Source: GCA-2715965 sp047608975
GTDB lineage: Bacteria > Verrucomicrobiota > Verrucomicrobiia > Limisphaerales > JAYPXF01
Direction: 5' to 3'
NCBI GenBank assembly: GCA_047608975.1
Contig: JBLFYM010000004.1
Location: 35,095 to 99,094, forward strand
Length of the DNA: 64,000 bases
Position 1 is the first letter of the stretch. Every line of letters begins with the position of its first letter. Positions 1 to 10,100 of this stretch are shown piece by piece. Position numbers and translations under genes: made by a program. Below the pieces are notes generated by a model. That model saw only the letters and a list, made by a program, of their open reading frames with translations, had not been told where the DNA came from and did not search any database.

Positions 1-1
1 C

Positions 2-361
2 CGTAGCGATATCATCAGCCTTCACTGTCCCCTCACGGCCGAGACTGAAGGTTTGGTCGACGCCGAACGCCTCCGGCTGATGAAGCGGACTGCCCGACTC
101 ATCAACACCAGCCGCGGGCAATTGATCGATGAAGCAGCATTGGCCGCCGCGCTGAATGAGGATCGCATCGCCGGTGCCGGCTTGGATGTACTCTCCTCCG
201 AACCCCCGGCCGCAGCAAACCCGTTGTTGTCAGCGAAGAACTGCCTGATCACCGCGCATAACGCCTGGGCATCCCGCGCCGCCCGACAACGTCTGCTGAA
301 TGTGAGCGCGGAAAATCTCCGCGCATTTCAATCAGGCACGCCGCAGAACGTCGTTTCCTGA
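2..361 (+). CDS. D-2-hydroxyacid dehydrogenase, C-terminal part (cut by window edge)
   Basis: The frame is open from base 2, so the gene begins outside the window. The visible ~119 residues are the end of the NAD-binding domain and the C-terminal helix of the D-isomer-specific 2-hydroxyacid dehydrogenase family. The catalytic set is present: Arg in NTSRGQ, Glu in LSSEPP and the acid-base His in ITAHNAWAS. The last motif and the following AARQRLL resemble glycerate dehydrogenases (hydroxypyruvate reductase) more than SerA, but substrate cannot be fixed from this part. It converges with ruvB, with 26 bases between the stop codons. Confidence 0.9.
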   Translation, partial: RSDIISLHCPLTAETEGLVDAERLRLMKRTARLINTSRGQLIDEAALAAALNEDRIAGAGLDVLSSEPPAAANPLLSAKNCLITAHNAWASRAARQRLLNVSAENLRAFQSGTPQNVVS

Positions 362-387
362 ACCGGCTCCGGATCAACGCGGTCCAG

Positions 388-1407
388 TCAGAGAAACTGA
401 CCCTGCCGCGGTTTGTGGCCCGCCAAATCAAGACGCTTGTATGCCATTTCGGTCACGATCCGACCTTGCGGGGTACGATTCAGATAACCCTCCATAATCA
501 GATACGGTTCGTACACTTCCTCAATGGTGTCTCGCTCCTCACCAACTGCCACCGCCAGCGATCCCACCCCCACCGGTCCACCCGCAAACTTGACGATGAT
601 CGTTTCCAGAATGCGCTTGTCCATCTCATCCAGGCCATGCGCATCGATCTCCAACATTTTCAGCGCCCGGTCGGCCGTCTCGCGGTTGATGCTGCCGTCG
701 CCTTTCACCTGCGCATAATCGCGAACCCGCCGGAGCAGGTTGTTGGCGATTCGTGGCGTGCCTCGACTGCGATTGGCAATCTCCTGGGCACCCGTCGCGT
801 CAATCCAGACATCCAGCAGTCGGGCGGCGCGTTCGATGATGTCCTGGAGATCCTTCGCCTCGTAATAGTCCAGCCGCTCACGGATTCCGAAACGCGTGAG
901 CATCGGAGAAGTCAAAAGCCCGCACCGGGTGGTCGCGCCGATCAAGGTAAAATGCGGCAGATTCAGCCGCACACTCCGCGCGTTCGGACCCTGATCGATG
1001 ATGATGTCCAACTTGAAATCCTCCATCGCCGGATAGAGATATTCTTCGATCGTCTTCTGAAGGCGGTGGATTTCATCGATGAACAGGACATCGCCCTCTT
1101 CCAGATTGGTCAATAATCCAGCAAGGTCCCCAGCCTTCTCGATGGTTGGGCCGCTGGTCGCCTTCATATTCGACCCCATCGCCTGCGCGATGATGTTTGC
1201 CAAGGTCGTCTTACCCAATCCCGGCGGACCGCTGAGCAGAATGTGATCGATGGCATCCCCCCGTTGCCGGGCGGCTTCCACCCCGATCTGAAGACGTTCC
1301 TTCACCTTGGGTTGCCCGGTAAAGTCGTCGAATATCTGGGGGCGCAAAGTGACCTCAAAAGCCTTGTCAGGCTCGGTCAATTCTTCGGAGATCACTCGCT
1401 CAGACAT
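388..1407 (-). CDS. ruvB: Holliday junction branch migration helicase RuvB
   Basis: RuvB is the hexameric AAA+ motor that drives branch migration of Holliday junctions with RuvA. The 339-residue product has the expected length. Visible motifs are Walker A GPPGLGKTT, Walker B LFIDEIHR, sensor I GATTR, an arginine-finger region MLTRFGI, and the C-terminal winged-helix domain with GGPVGV and RTPQGR. The open frame extends 40 codons upstream, but that stretch is low-complexity and unlike RuvB; the ATG at 1407 gives the normal start MSERVI. ruvA and ruvC are not adjacent. The next gene on this strand ends 120 bases upstream. Confidence 0.97.
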   Translation of the reverse strand: MSERVISEELTEPDKAFEVTLRPQIFDDFTGQPKVKERLQIGVEAARQRGDAIDHILLSGPPGLGKTTLANIIAQAMGSNMKATSGPTIEKAGDLAGLLTNLEEGDVLFIDEIHRLQKTIEEYLYPAMEDFKLDIIIDQGPNARSVRLNLPHFTLIGATTRCGLLTSPMLTRFGIRERLDYYEAKDLQDIIERAARLLDVWIDATGAQEIANRSRGTPRIANNLLRRVRDYAQVKGDGSINRETADRALKMLEIDAHGLDEMDKRILETIIVKFAGGPVGVGSLAVAVGEERDTIEEVYEPYLIMEGYLNRTPQGRIVTEMAYKRLDLAGHKPRQGQFL

Positions 1408-1527
1408 CGCGGCTGAGCATGAGTGACTGCTGGGAGAGCGGCAAGTCCACAAGTCCGTTTCGCACCGGAGATCCAACGCCGCCGTAAACCTGAGCGGGGA
1501 AGTTTCTGACTTCCGCAGGCAGCGCAC

Positions 1528-2688
1528 TCACAGCTTCACCCATTCGCGGGATTTGGCACTCCGCTCCACTGCCTCAAGCACCCGCTCATTCTTCAAACCG
1601 TCTTCGAAAGTCGGATGAACACTCTTCCCACTGGCCACGGCACGAACAAAATCCGCGATCGTGTGGACGAAGGTGTGCTCGTAGCCAATGATATGTCCGG
1701 GCGGCCACCAGTTGCCGACGTAGTCGTGCTCCATCCGGTCAGTGACGATGATATCACTGAACCCGCGACGATGCGCCGCGTCGTCCGTGCTGAAGAACTT
1801 CAACCGGTTCATGTCCTCAAAATCAAAGAACAGGCTCCCCTTCTCACCATTGATCTCAAATGTGATGTTGTTCTTGCGGCCACAGGCAAAGCGGGTGGCT
1901 TCCAAATTGGCGATCGCCCCGTTCTTGAACCTGCCAATCCAGCTCACGGCATCATCCACGGTGACCCTTCCCGTCTTGCCGTTCTTCTGCGCCTGAGGCG
2001 GCGCAGTGCCCTCCTCCCACAACGGTCGGGTCTTGGTAAACGTCTCCATCAGACCACAAACCTCCTTCAGTTCCCCGACGAGATAACGTCCCAGATCGAT
2101 GATATGCGCATCGATGTCGCCGTGTGTTCCCGACCCGGCGATCTTCTTCTGCAAACGCCAAACCAAAGGAAACGACGAGTTCGCCAACCATTCCTGGGCA
2201 TAGCGGGCACGAAAATGATAGATGCGATCGCCGAGTTCCCCGTTCTCGATCATTCGCTTGGCCAGCGCCACCGCCGGAATACGCCGGTAGTTGTGACAGA
2301 CCATATTGACGACCCTCGCCTTTTTTACTGCCGCCACCATCGTCGAAGCTTCCTCCACACCCCGCGCGAGCGGTTTCTCACAAAGGATCGCCTTGCCCGC
2401 CTCGGCCGCCGCGATCGCGATTTCCGCATGAGTGTCGTTAGGCGTGTTGATGTCGATCACGTCGATCTCAGGGTCTTCCACCACCTTCCGCCAATCCGTC
2501 TCCGCCCGCTGCCAGCCAAAGTTTTTCCGCGCGTTCTCAACCGCCTCCGCATTACGACCGCAGATCGTCGCCAGCTCAACCTGCGCCGGCAAATCAGGAA
2601 AAAAGCGATTTGCCTGCCGCCACGCGTTCGAATGGGCCTTGCCCATGAACTTGTAGCCGATCATCCCCACGCGAAGTGTCTCTGCCAT
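1528..2688 (-). CDS. Gfo/Idh/MocA family oxidoreductase
   Basis: A 386-residue NAD(P)-dependent sugar or inositol dehydrogenase-type protein. The N-terminus MAETLRVGMIGYKFMGKAH holds the Rossmann glycine motif in the form usual for this family, followed by INTPNDTH and the conserved CEKPLA loop near residue 100; the catalytic-region HGDIDAHIIDLGRY follows in the alpha/beta C-terminal domain. The longer open frame adds 31 upstream residues without family resemblance, so the ATG at 2688 was chosen. No signal peptide is visible, so it is probably cytoplasmic. It is divergent from prs. Substrate unknown. Confidence 0.9.
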   Translation of the reverse strand: MAETLRVGMIGYKFMGKAHSNAWRQANRFFPDLPAQVELATICGRNAEAVENARKNFGWQRAETDWRKVVEDPEIDVIDINTPNDTHAEIAIAAAEAGKAILCEKPLARGVEEASTMVAAVKKARVVNMVCHNYRRIPAVALAKRMIENGELGDRIYHFRARYAQEWLANSSFPLVWRLQKKIAGSGTHGDIDAHIIDLGRYLVGELKEVCGLMETFTKTRPLWEEGTAPPQAQKNGKTGRVTVDDAVSWIGRFKNGAIANLEATRFACGRKNNITFEINGEKGSLFFDFEDMNRLKFFSTDDAAHRRGFSDIIVTDRMEHDYVGNWWPPGHIIGYEHTFVHTIADFVRAVASGKSVHPTFEDGLKNERVLEAVERSAKSREWVKL

Positions 2689-2878
2689 GCGCCGATGTAA
2701 GGGACAACCCCACCGTAATCCAAACCAAAATTGGGTTAACGTCGGCAGCAAATGGCAAATCACCCCCGCAAAACCAGGCATCAGTGTAAAAATCTGGTGA
2801 GGAAAAGCCGTTCGGCCTTGAATGCCGCTCCGGCTTCGTTACAGTCCGCCAACAAGTCCTGATGAAACTCCTCTCGCC

Positions 2879-3823
2879 GTGAAAGTATTCAGCGGAAGCT
2901 CCAACGAAATCCTCGCAAAGAAGATTTGCGATTCCATCAATATCCCGTTGGGAGACGCTTCTGTCGAAGCCTTCCCAAACGGTGAAACCTCGGTTCGCAT
3001 CAACGAAAATGTCCGGGGTGAAGATGTCTATCTCGTGCAATCTACCTGCCCACCGGCGAATCATCACCTGATGGAGATGTTTATCATGATGGACGCATTT
3101 ATGCGGGCCAGCGCGAGTCGGATCACGGCGGTCATGCCCTTTTACGGATACGCCCGGCAAGATCGGAAGGATCAGCCTCGCGTGCCGATCACCGCCAAAC
3201 TGGTAGCCAACCTGCTCGTCGCCTCAGGAGCGTCGCGCGTACTCACGCTGGACCTCCACGCCCAGCAAATTCAAGGGTTTTTCGATATCCCGGTCGACCA
3301 TCTCTACGCTTCACCCGTTACTTTCCAATATCTTCAGAAGAAGAACATACCTGACCTGGTCGTTGTAAGCCCGGACGTGGGGGGCCTGAAGATGGCCAAT
3401 GCCTACGCCAACATGCTCGGAGCCGATCTCGCGATCGTCGCCAAGCGCCGCACGAGCGCCACCCAAGTCGAAGCCGACGCCATCATGGGAGATATCAAGG
3501 GAAAGAATGCCCTGATTGTTGACGATTTGACCGAAACCGCCGGCACAGTGTGCCAGGCAGCTCGCTTGTTGAAGGAAAACGGTGCCAAAAAGATTTACGC
3601 CTGCATTTCGCACACTTTGCCGAACGATCTTGGAATTCAGAGGCTGAAGGAATCTGCACTTGACGAGCTGATAACAACTGATACGGTCCCGCGCCCTTCG
3701 ATGGATGGTGTAAATATTACCACATTGTCAGTCGCAGGGCTGCTTGGTGAAGCCATCAAGCGGATTCATAATAATTCATCAGTTAACAAACTGTTTGAAT
3801 TTAAGGGCGGACGAACGAGCTAG
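2879..3823 (+). CDS. prs: ribose-phosphate pyrophosphokinase
   Basis: Makes PRPP from ribose 5-phosphate and ATP for nucleotide, His and Trp synthesis. Family marks are KVFSGSSN at the start, the FPNGETSVRI loop, YGYARQDRKDQPR (ATP loop), LDLHAQQIQGFF, VVSPDVGG, and the PRPP loop region VDDLTETAGT. The last usually reads DDxxxTGGT; here it is DDLTETAGT. The frame is open to an ATG at 2822, but residues before the GTG at 2879 do not resemble the family, and starting at 2879 gives 314 residues, the usual length. First gene of the rightward housekeeping run; rplY follows after 41 bases. Confidence 0.93.
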   Translation: MKVFSGSSNEILAKKICDSINIPLGDASVEAFPNGETSVRINENVRGEDVYLVQSTCPPANHHLMEMFIMMDAFMRASASRITAVMPFYGYARQDRKDQPRVPITAKLVANLLVASGASRVLTLDLHAQQIQGFFDIPVDHLYASPVTFQYLQKKNIPDLVVVSPDVGGLKMANAYANMLGADLAIVAKRRTSATQVEADAIMGDIKGKNALIVDDLTETAGTVCQAARLLKENGAKKIYACISHTLPNDLGIQRLKESALDELITTDTVPRPSMDGVNITTLSVAGLLGEAIKRIHNNSSVNKLFEFKGGRTS

Positions 3824-3864
3824 GCCTCCGGCCCGGCGAAGCGTCCGAAGTAGAATTTAAGCGA

Positions 3865-4503
3865 ATGAAATCAGCAAAACTGTCAGTCAAGCCACGGTCG
3901 GCTACCCGCCGCGCCGCCGCCAAGAAACTCCGCAGCGAAGGTCGCGCGCCGGCCGTCATTTACGGCAAGATTGCCGCTCCCCAGCCTCTGGATCTGGATG
4001 CCAAGGAATTCGGTGCCCTCCTCACCCATGCCGGCACTGACAACTTCCTCCTCAATCTGAACGTCGACGGCGACGAGCGTCCGCAGCGTTTCGCGTTGGT
4101 GAAGGAAATTCAGCGCCACCCATTGAGCGGTCTGATCCTGCACATCGATTTCCACGAGATCAGCCACGACGAAGAGATCGAGGCCCAGGTGCCAATCGTC
4201 GTCATCGGCGATGCTTACGGCGTGAAAACAGACGGCGGACTGCTGGAGACGGTGATGCACGAAGTCACCGCTCGCTGCCTTCCTGACAAATTGCCTTCGG
4301 CCATCGAAATCGATGTAACCGAACTTCGCGCCGGCCAAACAATCCATGTATCCGATGTGCAATGCCCTGAAGGGGTGACACTTTCCAACGAACCCACCTT
4401 GGCAGTTCTCCACATCGTGGAAGCCAAGGTCATCGACGAAACGCCGGAAGAAGCTGCCAAGGCCGCGAAGGCCGCCGAACCAGCAGCGCCGCCGACACCT
4501 TAA
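3865..4503 (+). CDS. rplY: 50S ribosomal protein L25 (CTC form)
   Basis: 5S rRNA-binding protein of the long TL5/CTC type. The N-terminal L25 domain (about residues 1-95) contains GRAPAVIYGK and HIDFHEI, and a C-terminal beta domain (about 100-185) contains GVKTDGGLLE and IEIDVTELRAG. The tail (about 190-212) is rich in Ala, Lys, Glu and Pro. The 212-residue length suits the two-domain form. It is followed by pth, a common bacterial neighbourhood (rplY-pth), which supports both calls. Confidence 0.96.
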   Translation: MKSAKLSVKPRSATRRAAAKKLRSEGRAPAVIYGKIAAPQPLDLDAKEFGALLTHAGTDNFLLNLNVDGDERPQRFALVKEIQRHPLSGLILHIDFHEISHDEEIEAQVPIVVIGDAYGVKTDGGLLETVMHEVTARCLPDKLPSAIEIDVTELRAGQTIHVSDVQCPEGVTLSNEPTLAVLHIVEAKVIDETPEEAAKAAKAAEPAAPPTP

Positions 4504-4536
4504 GCAACGGCCGTCCGGGTCACACCTTGCGTTGCC

Positions 4537-5142
4537 GTGGATTCCAATTGGCTGCTAGTCGGATTAGGAAATCCCGGCCGTGAATACGAGAACACCCGAC
4601 ACAACGCGGGCTTTCTCCTGCTGGAACAACTCGCCACCCGATGGCGGGGTAACTGGCAGAAGGAAAAGAAGTTCAAGTCACTCGTGACACGGGCTTCAGT
4701 TGATGGCCAAAGTCTGATTTTGGCGAAACCGCAGACGTTCATGAATTTGAGTGGACAGGCGGTCGGGCCACTGGCCCGATTTTACCGGGTGCCACCGGAA
4801 CAGGTTCTGGTGGCGGTGGATGATGCAGATTTGCCGTTGGGAAAAGTCCGGCTTCGGCCAGATGGAAGCAGCGGCGGGCATCACGGATTGGATTCCGTGG
4901 AGCAGCATCTGGGAACCCGCAAGTGGCCCCGGTTGCGACTGGGAATTGGCCGGGACGACCCGGAGAAGCGGGAAATTGCCGGGCATGTGCTCGGTAAATT
5001 TGCCGCCGAAGAAATGGAAACGTTCGCGGCGGTCCTGGATCACGCGACGGCGCAGGTCGAGTGTTGGCTGAAAGACGGCACCGAACGCGCAATGAACAGA
5101 TTTAACGGCCCGATAAAGGGCCCGAACGAAAAAACAGAATAA
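4537..5142 (+). CDS. pth: peptidyl-tRNA hydrolase
   Basis: Releases tRNA from peptidyl-tRNA that drops off the ribosome. The GTG start at 4537 gives VGLGNPGREYENTRHNAGF, with the catalytic His of TRHNAG and the Asn of GNPG, then FMNLSG and VDDADLP. The usual GGHNGL motif reads GGHHGL here, so the Asn equivalent to E. coli N114 (tRNA contact) is His. The C-terminal lid region is present and the 201-residue length is normal. The stop overlaps the rpsF start as TAATG, indicating translational coupling. Confidence 0.95.
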   Translation: MDSNWLLVGLGNPGREYENTRHNAGFLLLEQLATRWRGNWQKEKKFKSLVTRASVDGQSLILAKPQTFMNLSGQAVGPLARFYRVPPEQVLVAVDDADLPLGKVRLRPDGSSGGHHGLDSVEQHLGTRKWPRLRLGIGRDDPEKREIAGHVLGKFAAEEMETFAAVLDHATAQVECWLKDGTERAMNRFNGPIKGPNEKTE

Positions 5143-5459
5143 TGAAACGCTACGAAGGATTGTTCATCCTCAATACGGCAGGCCAGGAAGACCAGATTCA
5201 AACTCTGGTCGATCGGCTCAGCGACGACATCAAATCCGCAGGCGGCAACATCGAGACGGTCCAGAAGATGGACAAGCGTCAGTTCGTGCGCGTCGCCAAC
5301 AACAAGTACGCCGACGGATTTTACGTGAACGTCATTTTTGAAGCGGAAGCCAGCATCAATAAGGCGCTCGAGACAAAATACGAACTGGAAGAGTGGATGT
5401 TCCGGATGCTGATCACCCATGCACCCAACGCTGCCGCGCCGAAAGCTGCCGCGGCTTGA
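5142..5459 (+). CDS. rpsF: 30S ribosomal protein S6
   Basis: Small-subunit protein that pairs with S18 on the platform. The start MKRYEGLFILN is typical of S6, and the ferredoxin-like fold is covered in 105 residues with a short Ala/Lys/Pro tail. Its ATG overlaps the pth stop by one base. ssb follows after 84 bases. Its usual partner gene rpsR is not in this cluster. Confidence 0.94.
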   Translation: MKRYEGLFILNTAGQEDQIQTLVDRLSDDIKSAGGNIETVQKMDKRQFVRVANNKYADGFYVNVIFEAEASINKALETKYELEEWMFRMLITHAPNAAAPKAAAA

Positions 5460-5543
5460 CCGCAGGGCGACGTCGGCGTTGAATCAACGAACCGAAAAAA
5501 GCCCGGCGATCCTAATTGATTCAACCGCAACGAAAGAATTTTT

Positions 5544-6089
5544 ATGGCAAGTTTCAACAAAGTCATCCTGATGGGCAACCTGACGCGCGATCCCGAATTG
5601 CGCTACACGCCCAAAGGCACCGCCATCGCCAAATTTGGACTCGCTGTGAATCGCAAGTGGCGCAACGACGCCGGCGAGACCCAGGAAGAAGTTACCTTTG
5701 TTGATGTCGACGTGTTTGGCCGCAGCGCCGAGAACGTCGGCCAATACCTGCGCAAAGGGCGTCCCGCCTTGGTGGAAGGACGTCTGAAGCTCGACCAATG
5801 GGACGACCGCAGCACGGGTCAGAAACGCAGCCGACTCGGTGTGGTTGCCGAAACAGTCCAGTTCCTCGGTGGCCGTGACGACGCTCAAGGCGGCGGCGGC
5901 GATGGAGGCAATCAGGGCGGTGGAGGCGGCGGCTACCAGCAGGCGACTCAAGGTGGAGGAGCCCCTCCGCAAGGCAGTCAGGGCGGCGGGTATTCCGATA
6001 CCCCACCGCAACGACCCAGTTCTCCGCGACCGACTCCCCCACCTCAGGACGACATGCCGCCCCCCGAAGACGACGACGTCCCGTTCTGA
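5544..6089 (+). CDS. ssb: single-stranded DNA-binding protein
   Basis: OB-fold domain at residues 1-108 with FNKVILMGNLTRDPELRYTP and VDVDVFG. A Gly/Gln/Pro-rich disordered linker (about 112-170) follows, then an acidic tip ending DDDVPF, the partner-recruiting tail equivalent to E. coli DDDIPF. The linker is unusually rich in Gly-Gly-Gly runs and then proline. It lies between rpsF and rplI, the normal place for ssb. Confidence 0.96.
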   Translation: MASFNKVILMGNLTRDPELRYTPKGTAIAKFGLAVNRKWRNDAGETQEEVTFVDVDVFGRSAENVGQYLRKGRPALVEGRLKLDQWDDRSTGQKRSRLGVVAETVQFLGGRDDAQGGGGDGGNQGGGGGGYQQATQGGGAPPQGSQGGGYSDTPPQRPSSPRPTPPPQDDMPPPEDDDVPF

Positions 6090-6130
6090 TCTGAAACAAT
6101 ACAAATTTCAACCGCTTACCCCGTTTAGTT

Positions 6131-6733
6131 ATGGCAAAGACAGACATCATTCTCATCAAACCAGTTGAACACCTCGGCTCCGAATCTGACGAAGTCAGTG
6201 TTGCGGCCGGCTACGCCCGCAACTACCTGATTCCCGAAGGCCTCGCGATCCCCGTGACCTCCGCCAATAAGCGCCGTCTCGACGCGCTGGCGAAGCGCCG
6301 CGACAAGCGTGAAGCCGACGAACTGCAGCACGCCAAGGATCTCGAAAGCAGCTTCAAGTCGCTCCAGCTCTACATCAACGTCCGCAGTGGCGATGATGGC
6401 AAACTGTTCGGTGCCGTCACGAATTCCAACATTTGTGAAGAACTCAAGAACCAGTTCGACATCGATCTCGACCGCCGCAAGATTCATCTTCCCGAGCCCA
6501 TCAAACTCATCGGTGACTACACCGTCGAGATGAACCTGCACGCCGACGTGCACGGCAAGTTGAAGGTCAGCGTGAAGAGCACGAACCCCAACGCCAAGCT
6601 TCCTGAGAAGAAGAAGGAACCCGAAGTGAGAGCTGCACCGGTAGCGAAAGCCGCTCCGGCAGCGAAACCCGCACCGGAACCTGAAGCCGCACCGGAACCA
6701 GATGCCGCACCCGAAGCTGAAGCGAAATCCTGA
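6131..6733 (+). CDS. rplI: 50S ribosomal protein L9 with Ala/Pro tail
   Basis: The N-terminal domain contains the L9 signature region GYARNYLIPEGLA and the connecting helix NKRRLDALAKRRDKREAD; the C-terminal domain ends near residue 150 with HADVHGKLKVSV. About 45 further residues form an Ala/Pro/Glu/Lys-rich low-complexity tail beyond normal L9 length (~148), probably disordered. This is the last gene of the run, and a rho-independent terminator begins 30 bases after its stop. Confidence 0.95.
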   Translation: MAKTDIILIKPVEHLGSESDEVSVAAGYARNYLIPEGLAIPVTSANKRRLDALAKRRDKREADELQHAKDLESSFKSLQLYINVRSGDDGKLFGAVTNSNICEELKNQFDIDLDRRKIHLPEPIKLIGDYTVEMNLHADVHGKLKVSVKSTNPNAKLPEKKKEPEVRAAPVAKAAPAAKPAPEPEAAPEPDAAPEAEAKS

Positions 6734-6762
6734 TTTCGATTTCCATCCTTCGAAACAAATTC

Positions 6763-6789
6763 AAGCGGGCCTCACGGTCCGCTTTTTTT
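6763..6789 (+). terminator. rho-independent terminator after rplI
   Basis: A stem AAGCGG pairs with CCGCTT across a short loop and is followed directly by seven T residues at 6783-6789. It sits 30 bases after the rplI stop, ending the rpsF-ssb-rplI transcript. Confidence 0.85.
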
Positions 6790-7123
6790 GTACCCGCGAA
6801 TAAACTGAGCAGGCCTGAAGGGTCGGTTCTATGTCAGCCCAGGCCACCGGCCTGAGTTTCGTGAATAGAATCAAAGAGCGCTTAGCCGTCGGGTAGCGGA
6901 AATCGTAATATTTTCGGCGACTTCTGTTGAGAGGGTGCACGGTCGTGCTTTGGTCCCATTCACATTGCCAAGCCCAACGTGCACCCGCGAAGAGACTGCG
7001 CCTACGAAAACTCTTACGAGTTCCGCTACTTGGCACTTGGCCAATGGTGAGTTCCACCAAGGTGTGCGCAAATCTCAGGCAGCGCAGCCGTATCTATTCT
7101 TCCAGTCATCACAAATCAGGGTC
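6790..7123. other. intergenic gap between rplI terminator and a leftward gene
   Basis: No credible coding frame is seen. A 9-base inverted repeat, GGGTGCACG at 6933-6941 with its complement at 6978-6986, could form a long-looped hairpin. The gap separates convergent transcription units. Confidence 0.4.
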
Positions 7124-10100
7124 TCACCTCTCTGGCACCCGATTGATCGTCAGATACATCTCTTCCTTGAAGGTTTCCCCTTTTGCCGTCTTCAGCGACA
7201 GCTTTGCATGAATCTGATTCACCGGTTGGATTCCAGGAATTTCAAGGAACACGCCTTGACCATCCTTGCTCAGGGTCACCCGCGAAATATCCACAGTGTC
7301 GTGTCCTTTTGTGGACGGATTCTTGACTGACCATTGCGCTGAACCATAGCTGGCCTGCCATTTGTAATTCCACTGCTCCAGTTCGTAGGACTTAGGATTG
7401 GTAGCGATTCGCGGATCCAGTTTGAAGTTGAAACTCAGTTCCAGACCGAGCGGACGAACCCGCATTCCGGTGATCACGTTCACGTCGCGCCCCGTGAACC
7501 GCACGCGTTGAATACCACCATCACCCAAGCCCGGACGGCCACCGCCGTTCCACCCGTTGAGTCCGACCGCATAGACCTGTCCGTCCTTGGGATTCACTCG
7601 CGCGCGATGAATACCCGTCTGAAAATCCAACGGCAACCTTACGATCGCCGATTGCGCGACATCGCCAAAATCCTGAATCATGAAATAGAACATCCACCCT
7701 TTGCCAAAACTGGTGTGAAGCAGCCGTCCCGACAACGGTCCCCAACGTTCGTCATCCACCCACAGCTGTCCGCCGCTGGAATTATCGAACTCCTGCGGCA
7801 TCCAGATGATCGGCTGATCGAAAGTCTTCGGAGGAATCACTTTCTTGTGATCAATCTGGCCGCCATCCGGAGCCCAACCGCCGGGCCGCGCATGCGTCTG
7901 TACGTAGCCATAAAACCCACCTGGTCGCGTCAGGCTCACCTTGGACGCCGGCATCCAGCTTCCCTGATTGTCACTGACAGTGGGAAACCCCTCTGGCGTC
8001 ATTCCCATCCCGTTCGGAGTGCGAAACCCCGTGCAGTAGACTTCACGTTTCTTACCATCGGGCGAAACCTTGATGATCGCTCCCGGCAGCGCGTGATCGG
8101 TGTATTGTCCGGCTTTGGCGTAATAGAAATTCCCGGCGGGATCAGTCTGGAGGTCGAAGTTGAACGCGTGGAAAAAGAACGACACATCGGTATCCGCACT
8201 GAAGCTTTCGTAAAAATCAGCTTCGCCATCGTTGTTCAGATCATGCAACCGGGTCAGCCGATCCTTGCACGTGACGTAGATCTTGCCGTCCACCACGCGC
8301 ACGCCGAAGGGTTCGTAGAGTCCCGCCGCAAAACGCTTCCATTTCAGCGAATCCAGATTCTTGTCGATCCCGGAGACAATCCAGACATCACCGCCATGCG
8401 TGGTCAGCACCATTCGTCCATCCTCGAAGAAATCCAGCGCCGCAGTTCGGAACCAGCTGTTCCAGGGATTCGACTCGGGAATCTTCAGTGTATCCAACGT
8501 GTAAGCCGACGCCTCCGATCCAAGTTCACCATCCGTCTCCAAAACCTCCGGCCAACGCAACGGCCCGCCTTTCGTCAATGACGCCAGCTGATTGGCGACC
8601 GGACTATCCTTTCGATGTCGCGCCAGACCGGCGAAGGATTGCAAAGCGGGTTCACCCGTTCCGGCGAAACGGAGCACATCGATCTTCGTCGTCTCACCGG
8701 AGGCGGGAATATCCAGAATGAGTCGATAGCGGGAATCCACGTGCCAAGACAGCCCGGCATTGTCACCGACCACCGAGGCGGCAACGAAGCGCCCAGGCTT
8801 GCTTCCGAGAAGTTCACCCACCGCGAGCACATTGCCGGGCACGCGCCGTTCATTGCCGTCCCAGGAATGGACGGGAGCGTCCAACTGACTCACTCCGGCA
8901 AAATTATCTTCCGCCAAAACTCCGCGGCCGATGCAGAGACGCAGGGCCTTGCCAGGACTGATCTCAAGCGAGTGAATCAGCGCGGGAAATCCCGGTTGCT
9001 TCTGCGGGGATTCGAGCACGCGCCGACCGTCGATTGAGTAGGAGAGGATCGCCTTGGAGCCATTGAGATAACGACCGTGATATTCCATCCACCCTCCCGG
9101 CAACGGCCCGCGCGGAAGAAGATTATTGGTCGGATAATCAAGTGACCCGTCATGCCCCCAGGCCCAGTGTCGCAAACCCTCGTTGACCTTTCCGCCGGGC
9201 CGCGGAACGCCTTCACCCCGCAGCTTCATGTGTTGGGTATCATCCACGTTAAGAAACCCGCCATCCCACACGGACAGCAGATTCATTGTGTGGAGGTCAT
9301 ACGCAACACTCGTGTTTCCACCGAGCGCGAGCGTGAGTGCGCTTTCTGCGGTCCGTTCGAACTGAGACGCCAGAGCGGGTCCAAAGTCCCGCACCATCTG
9401 CGTGCGACCGGCCCCCAGATCGGCCGAGATCTTGCGGGGAAGATTGGCGAGATATTCTGGCGTCAGCGGTTTGTAAGCCGGATGCATTGGCTTCATGAAA
9501 CGCTCGCGGATGAAATGAATCACGTCGTAGCGCTCCTGTTCCGTCATCCAGGTCTGCGCGGCCATATTCCCGTTCCCGTGCGTAAGCGTGCGATACAGCG
9601 AATACGGGTCGGTGCCAAACTTGAGATCCCCTTTCCCAAACGCCCGCGAGATCGGCAACGAGGGCGTAATGCCATCCTTGCCGTGGCAGTTCACACAAAG
9701 TCCCTCATAGATCCGCTGGCCGTTGGCAAAATTGTCTTTCCCCATGCCCTTGAGAACCTCCGCGTGGGCCACGGTACCCAGCGGACGAATCCAGATATTT
9801 CGGAATCGCGCACCGCTGTTTCCCGCGGTCAGTCGAATCGGTCCGTTCACGCCTTCAAGCGATGCGAATTCCAGATTTGCCCGCGAATCATCCGCCGGCA
9901 GATCATCCGTTTCCCAGGAAAACTCCGGAGCCTTGCCAGGTAACATACCCGTATTGCCCAGCTTTTCGGCCTCATTGGAGCCGACACTGCGATTGTAGAC
10001 ACGGACCTCGGCGATCAACCCACGGAAGTCGAAACCAAAATTGGGACTGGCTGCTCCCACCTTGAGCCGATGCGTATCGACGTCCGGTTCCCCAAAATCC

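Noticed and set aside
415..1116. Long plus-strand frame of 233 codons
   Set aside because: It is antisense to ruvB and has no recognisable motif; ruvB is certain.
1615..2700. 361-codon plus-strand frame
   Set aside because: It lies wholly opposite the Gfo/Idh/MocA gene; composition is Arg-rich and motif-free, typical of an antisense shadow in GC-rich DNA.
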